Below, in pieces: positions 6,462-7,956 of a DNA stretch of 7,956 bases. The stretch's first letter is position 1. Every line of letters starts with the position of its first letter. The notes beneath the pieces were generated by a model. That model had not been told where the DNA came from, did no database searches, and saw only the letters and a program-made list of their open reading frames with translations. A program made the position numbers and the translations under genes. The stretch is from assembly GCA_021107605.1 (NCBI GenBank), contig JAIOSN010000257.1, forward strand, positions 1 to 7,956, read 5' to 3'. Source of the stretch: Anaerolineae bacterium (GTDB lineage: Bacteria > Chloroflexota > Anaerolineae > B4-G1 > SLSP01).

Positions 6462-7331
6462 GTGGGGTGGACACCCACGCTGGGGAGCAACTGGCAGGCG
6501 ACGCCCTCGCTGCCCGAGGATGGCCGCTACGACCATAACGCCCGCTACTACAACCCCACGTTGGGCCGGTTTATCAGTGCAGATACGATCGTGCCCAACC
6601 CCGGCGACCCGCAGAGCCTGAACCGGTATGCGTACACGCTGAACAATCCCCTCAAGTATACGGATCCAAGTGGACATTTTGAGATCGATGAGATTCACAG
6701 ATATTTGGAGCAGCATCTTGGGATTGCTGATGAAGTTGAGAGAGACGCTATCATCAATCAATGGCGTACAGAGGAAACTGGATGGTGGGAAATCATTGGG
6801 CCAGATGGGGCGACTTATGGTGATACTTTAGATAGCACAAAACTAAATTTTCTGGGCAGACCCGGAAATAGAGTTCACGGGCAATTCTTTCGTGACCATC
6901 AGCATGATACCTTCACTTTCAGTGGTAGGGAATTTGTCCTAGAAATGCCGGGGGAATGGGGCTCTTGGGATATCAAAGATTTCACTTCGCTGGTAGAGTT
7001 TCATGATGAGACCACAGATGTCATTTGGATGCGGCACAGTGACACTAGCGGGTGGCTGTATCAAGGCGGCATTGGGTATGCGGCAAAGGACGCTCCTATA
7101 AAATGGCGTGAGTATCGTGATTCCCTTAAATTCTTCGCATCGGCGTTTTTAAGCGGAGCCGCTGGAGTAGGCCTTGTTGTAGCAAGTCCTGAACCATTCT
7201 TATCCAGAGCATCAGGCGCTACTGGTATATTCATATCAGGCGTTTCGTTTGTACAGGGCTGTGAGCATAGTGCTAACTTTGCAAGGTCCTTGAATGCTGC
7301 TTACCGTCTTAATTTCAGAGTAGGCCAATGA
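6462..7331 (+). CDS. Orphan Rhs core tip fused to a different C-terminal domain (cassette 2)
   Basis: Core sequence is shorter than in cassette 1. It is recognisable from about residue 21 (RYDHNARYYNPTLGRF, 22-37), through ISADTIVPNPGDPQSLNRYAY to DPSGH (68-72). The upstream FTGQR segment is missing and the usual GLYDYxARYYDP has eroded, so the break lies close to 6522. Residues 73-289 are an unrecognised domain, AT-richer than the core: a charged N-terminal part (EIDEIHRYLEQH), a Trp-containing beta-rich middle (about 102-200) and two hydrophobic segments (about 223-242 and 252-267) near the end. It differs from the domain in cassette 1, although both contain W followed six or seven residues later by GWLY. 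The GTG start has no ribosome site and is nominal; the frame is open back to 6405 without a start codon. A 58-residue membrane-protein gene with its own ribosome site follows 16 bp later. Likely a silent toxin tip; toxin activity is not shown. Confidence 0.72.
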   Translation: MGWTPTLGSNWQATPSLPEDGRYDHNARYYNPTLGRFISADTIVPNPGDPQSLNRYAYTLNNPLKYTDPSGHFEIDEIHRYLEQHLGIADEVERDAIINQWRTEETGWWEIIGPDGATYGDTLDSTKLNFLGRPGNRVHGQFFRDHQHDTFTFSGREFVLEMPGEWGSWDIKDFTSLVEFHDETTDVIWMRHSDTSGWLYQGGIGYAAKDAPIKWREYRDSLKFFASAFLSGAAGVGLVVASPEPFLSRASGATGIFISGVSFVQGCEHSANFARSLNAAYRLNFRVGQ

Positions 7332-7347
7332 ACGTAGGAGAGATAGA

Positions 7348-7524
7348 ATGACTTTACTTAGTGAGATATTCAATGATGAGTTTGTGCCGTATGTAGTGTT
7401 TATTGCGGTCATACTTACGGCTTTGGCGATAAACAAACTGCGTCAAGAGGTTCGTGAGCTGAAAGAAATACTTCAGCAACGACTACCTCCGGAAGCCGAG
7501 GTTACCGAAGTTAATGATTTGTAA
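7348..7524 (+). CDS. 58-residue single-span membrane protein after cassette 2
   Basis: A small gene starting MTLLSEIFNDEF and ending VTEVNDL. TAGGAG at 7335-7340 gives a good ribosome site seven bases before the ATG, and the gap from the preceding Rhs tip is 16 bp, almost the same as the 14 bp in cassette 1. Residues 13-28 (VPYVVFIAVILTALAI) are one membrane span; residues 29-45 (starting NKLRQEVRELKEIL) form a charged amphipathic helix with coiled-coil character, then a short acidic tail. The layout resembles small anchored regulators or immunity proteins, but no family is recognised. By position it is the candidate immunity gene of cassette 2. A gene this short could be spurious, but the ribosome site and the sensible protein design argue against that. 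The same frame stays open for about 69 codons after the TAA. Confidence 0.68.
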   Translation: MTLLSEIFNDEFVPYVVFIAVILTALAINKLRQEVRELKEILQQRLPPEAEVTEVNDL

Positions 7525-7669
7525 CTACCCAGTGAACTGTCTCCTCCCCCATTGCCTCCCCACGCTAGTTCGAGTACAAGCGGAGGAACCGCTGGACAAC
7601 GGCGAACTATAGGTGGCTTGAGACCGGGTAGAAGAGCCATTACAAATCTGGGTTCGATGAGATTCCCTG
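7525..7669. other. Spacer between cassette 2 and the third Rhs remnant
   Basis: No gene is supported. The frame of the 58-residue gene continues open past its TAA to a TAG at 7732-7734, giving a proline-, serine- and glycine-rich translation (SPPPLPPHASSSTSGG) that looks like linker or chance sequence. No Shine-Dalgarno site or family match supports a separate gene. Confidence 0.5.
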
Positions 7670-7703
7670 ACCATCCCGGCGCATGGCTATGCGCCGGGAT
7701 GGT
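7670..7703. repeat. Perfect 15-bp hairpin at the edge of the third Rhs remnant
   Basis: ACCATCCCGGCGCAT (7670-7684) is exactly complementary to ATGCGCCGGGATGGT (7689-7703), with a GGCT loop. It is GC-rich and very stable as DNA cruciform or RNA. No T-run follows on either strand, so it is not a standard intrinsic terminator. The right arm reads as normal Rhs core (AMRRDG in frame) whereas the left arm does not, so the left arm looks like an inverted copy of the right made at the breakpoint where core homology begins. Confidence 0.85.
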
Positions 7704-7956
7704 GTGCTCACCTATTTCCACAGCGACCATTTAGGCAGCACCAGCCTCACCACGGATGCGGCCGGGAACGTCGTGGCGCGGCGACGCTACGCGCCTTACG
7801 GGCAGGAACGCTGAGCCGCGGGTATCTCACCTGCCGACTTCGGCTTCACGGGTCAACGCGACGTGCCCGGCACGGGCTTAATGTACTACCACGCGCGGTA
7901 TTACCATCCCGTGTTGGGACGGTTCATCAGCGCGGATACGGTGGTGCCCAGTCCCA
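7671..7956 (+). pseudogene. Third Rhs core remnant with in-frame stop, runs off the window
   Basis: In one frame the sequence reads MAMRRDGVLTYF, then the DHLGSTSLTTDA motif, RYAPYGQER, a TGA at 7812-7814, then FGFTGQRDVPGTG, YYHARYYHPVLGRF and ISADTVVPSP at the edge. This is the same core end as in cassettes 1 and 2, but it extends further upstream than either. The TGA falls where related cores commonly have Trp after QER, so a TGG-to-TGA change is the simplest explanation. TGA also ends ruvB and cassette 2, so it is an ordinary stop in this genome. ATG codons at 7683 and 7689 would give only about 40 residues before the stop; ATG 7881 lies downstream in the same frame. The C-terminal domain, if any, is beyond the window. 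Either a dead remnant or another orphan tip whose upstream part no longer matters. Confidence 0.8.

Noticed and set aside
6394..6621. Plus-strand frame of 75 codons overlapping cassette 2
   Set aside because: Its translation is Arg/Pro-rich frame-shifted Rhs core DNA, and it overlaps the conserved frame.
7670..7715. Intrinsic terminator at the 15-bp hairpin
   Set aside because: There is no T-run after the stem on either strand, and the right arm is Rhs coding sequence.
7552..7734. Plus-strand frame of 60 codons after the 58-residue gene
   Set aside because: No ribosome site, low-complexity start, and it overlaps the hairpin and the true Rhs frame.

Overview
The window reads as bacterial chromosome, most likely from a Chloroflexota (Anaerolineae/Caldilineae-like) genome. 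That assignment is an inference from the wording of the Rhs core and RuvB sequences and from intergenic repeat debris of a kind I associate with that phylum; there is no rRNA or other marker here to prove it. All genes I can support lie on the + strand.

Left part (1-4303), ordinary housekeeping genes separated by repeat-rich spacers. A family-4-like glycosyltransferase (145-1275) is followed by about 510 bp holding no gene: a 7-bp tandem repeat, an isolated extended -10 box, and two related palindromic repeats, one of them nested inside a 14-bp inverted repeat. Next come a LytR-CpsA-Psr (LCP) cell-envelope ligase (1786-3138), a spacer with a short 16-bp-period repeat, and the Holliday-junction helicase gene ruvB (3281-4303). 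The glycosyltransferase and LCP protein fit cell-surface glycopolymer synthesis and attachment. RuvB is unrelated to that job and its neighbourhood suggests no operon.

Right part (4304-7956), an accessory region. A small AT-rich gene of unknown function with a strong ribosome binding site (4466-4771) precedes three successive remnants of the 3' end of an Rhs/YD-repeat core. Copies 1 and 2 are each fused at the DPxGH boundary to a different, AT-richer C-terminal domain, and each is followed within 14-16 bp by a small membrane-protein gene with its own Shine-Dalgarno site (5959-6342, three predicted membrane segments; 7348-7524, 58 residues, one segment plus a coiled-coil-like helix). Copy 3 (from about 7671, running off the window) begins in a perfect 15-bp hairpin and carries an in-frame TGA.

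The layout matches orphan Rhs-CT/immunity cassettes: displaced toxin tips without the secretion-competent N-terminal part of Rhs, kept beside candidate immunity genes. No full-length Rhs, PAAR, VgrG or secretion gene lies in the window, so delivery and activity cannot be judged. The two C-terminal domains and their small partners match no toxin or immunity family I can name and are the most likely place for something undescribed.
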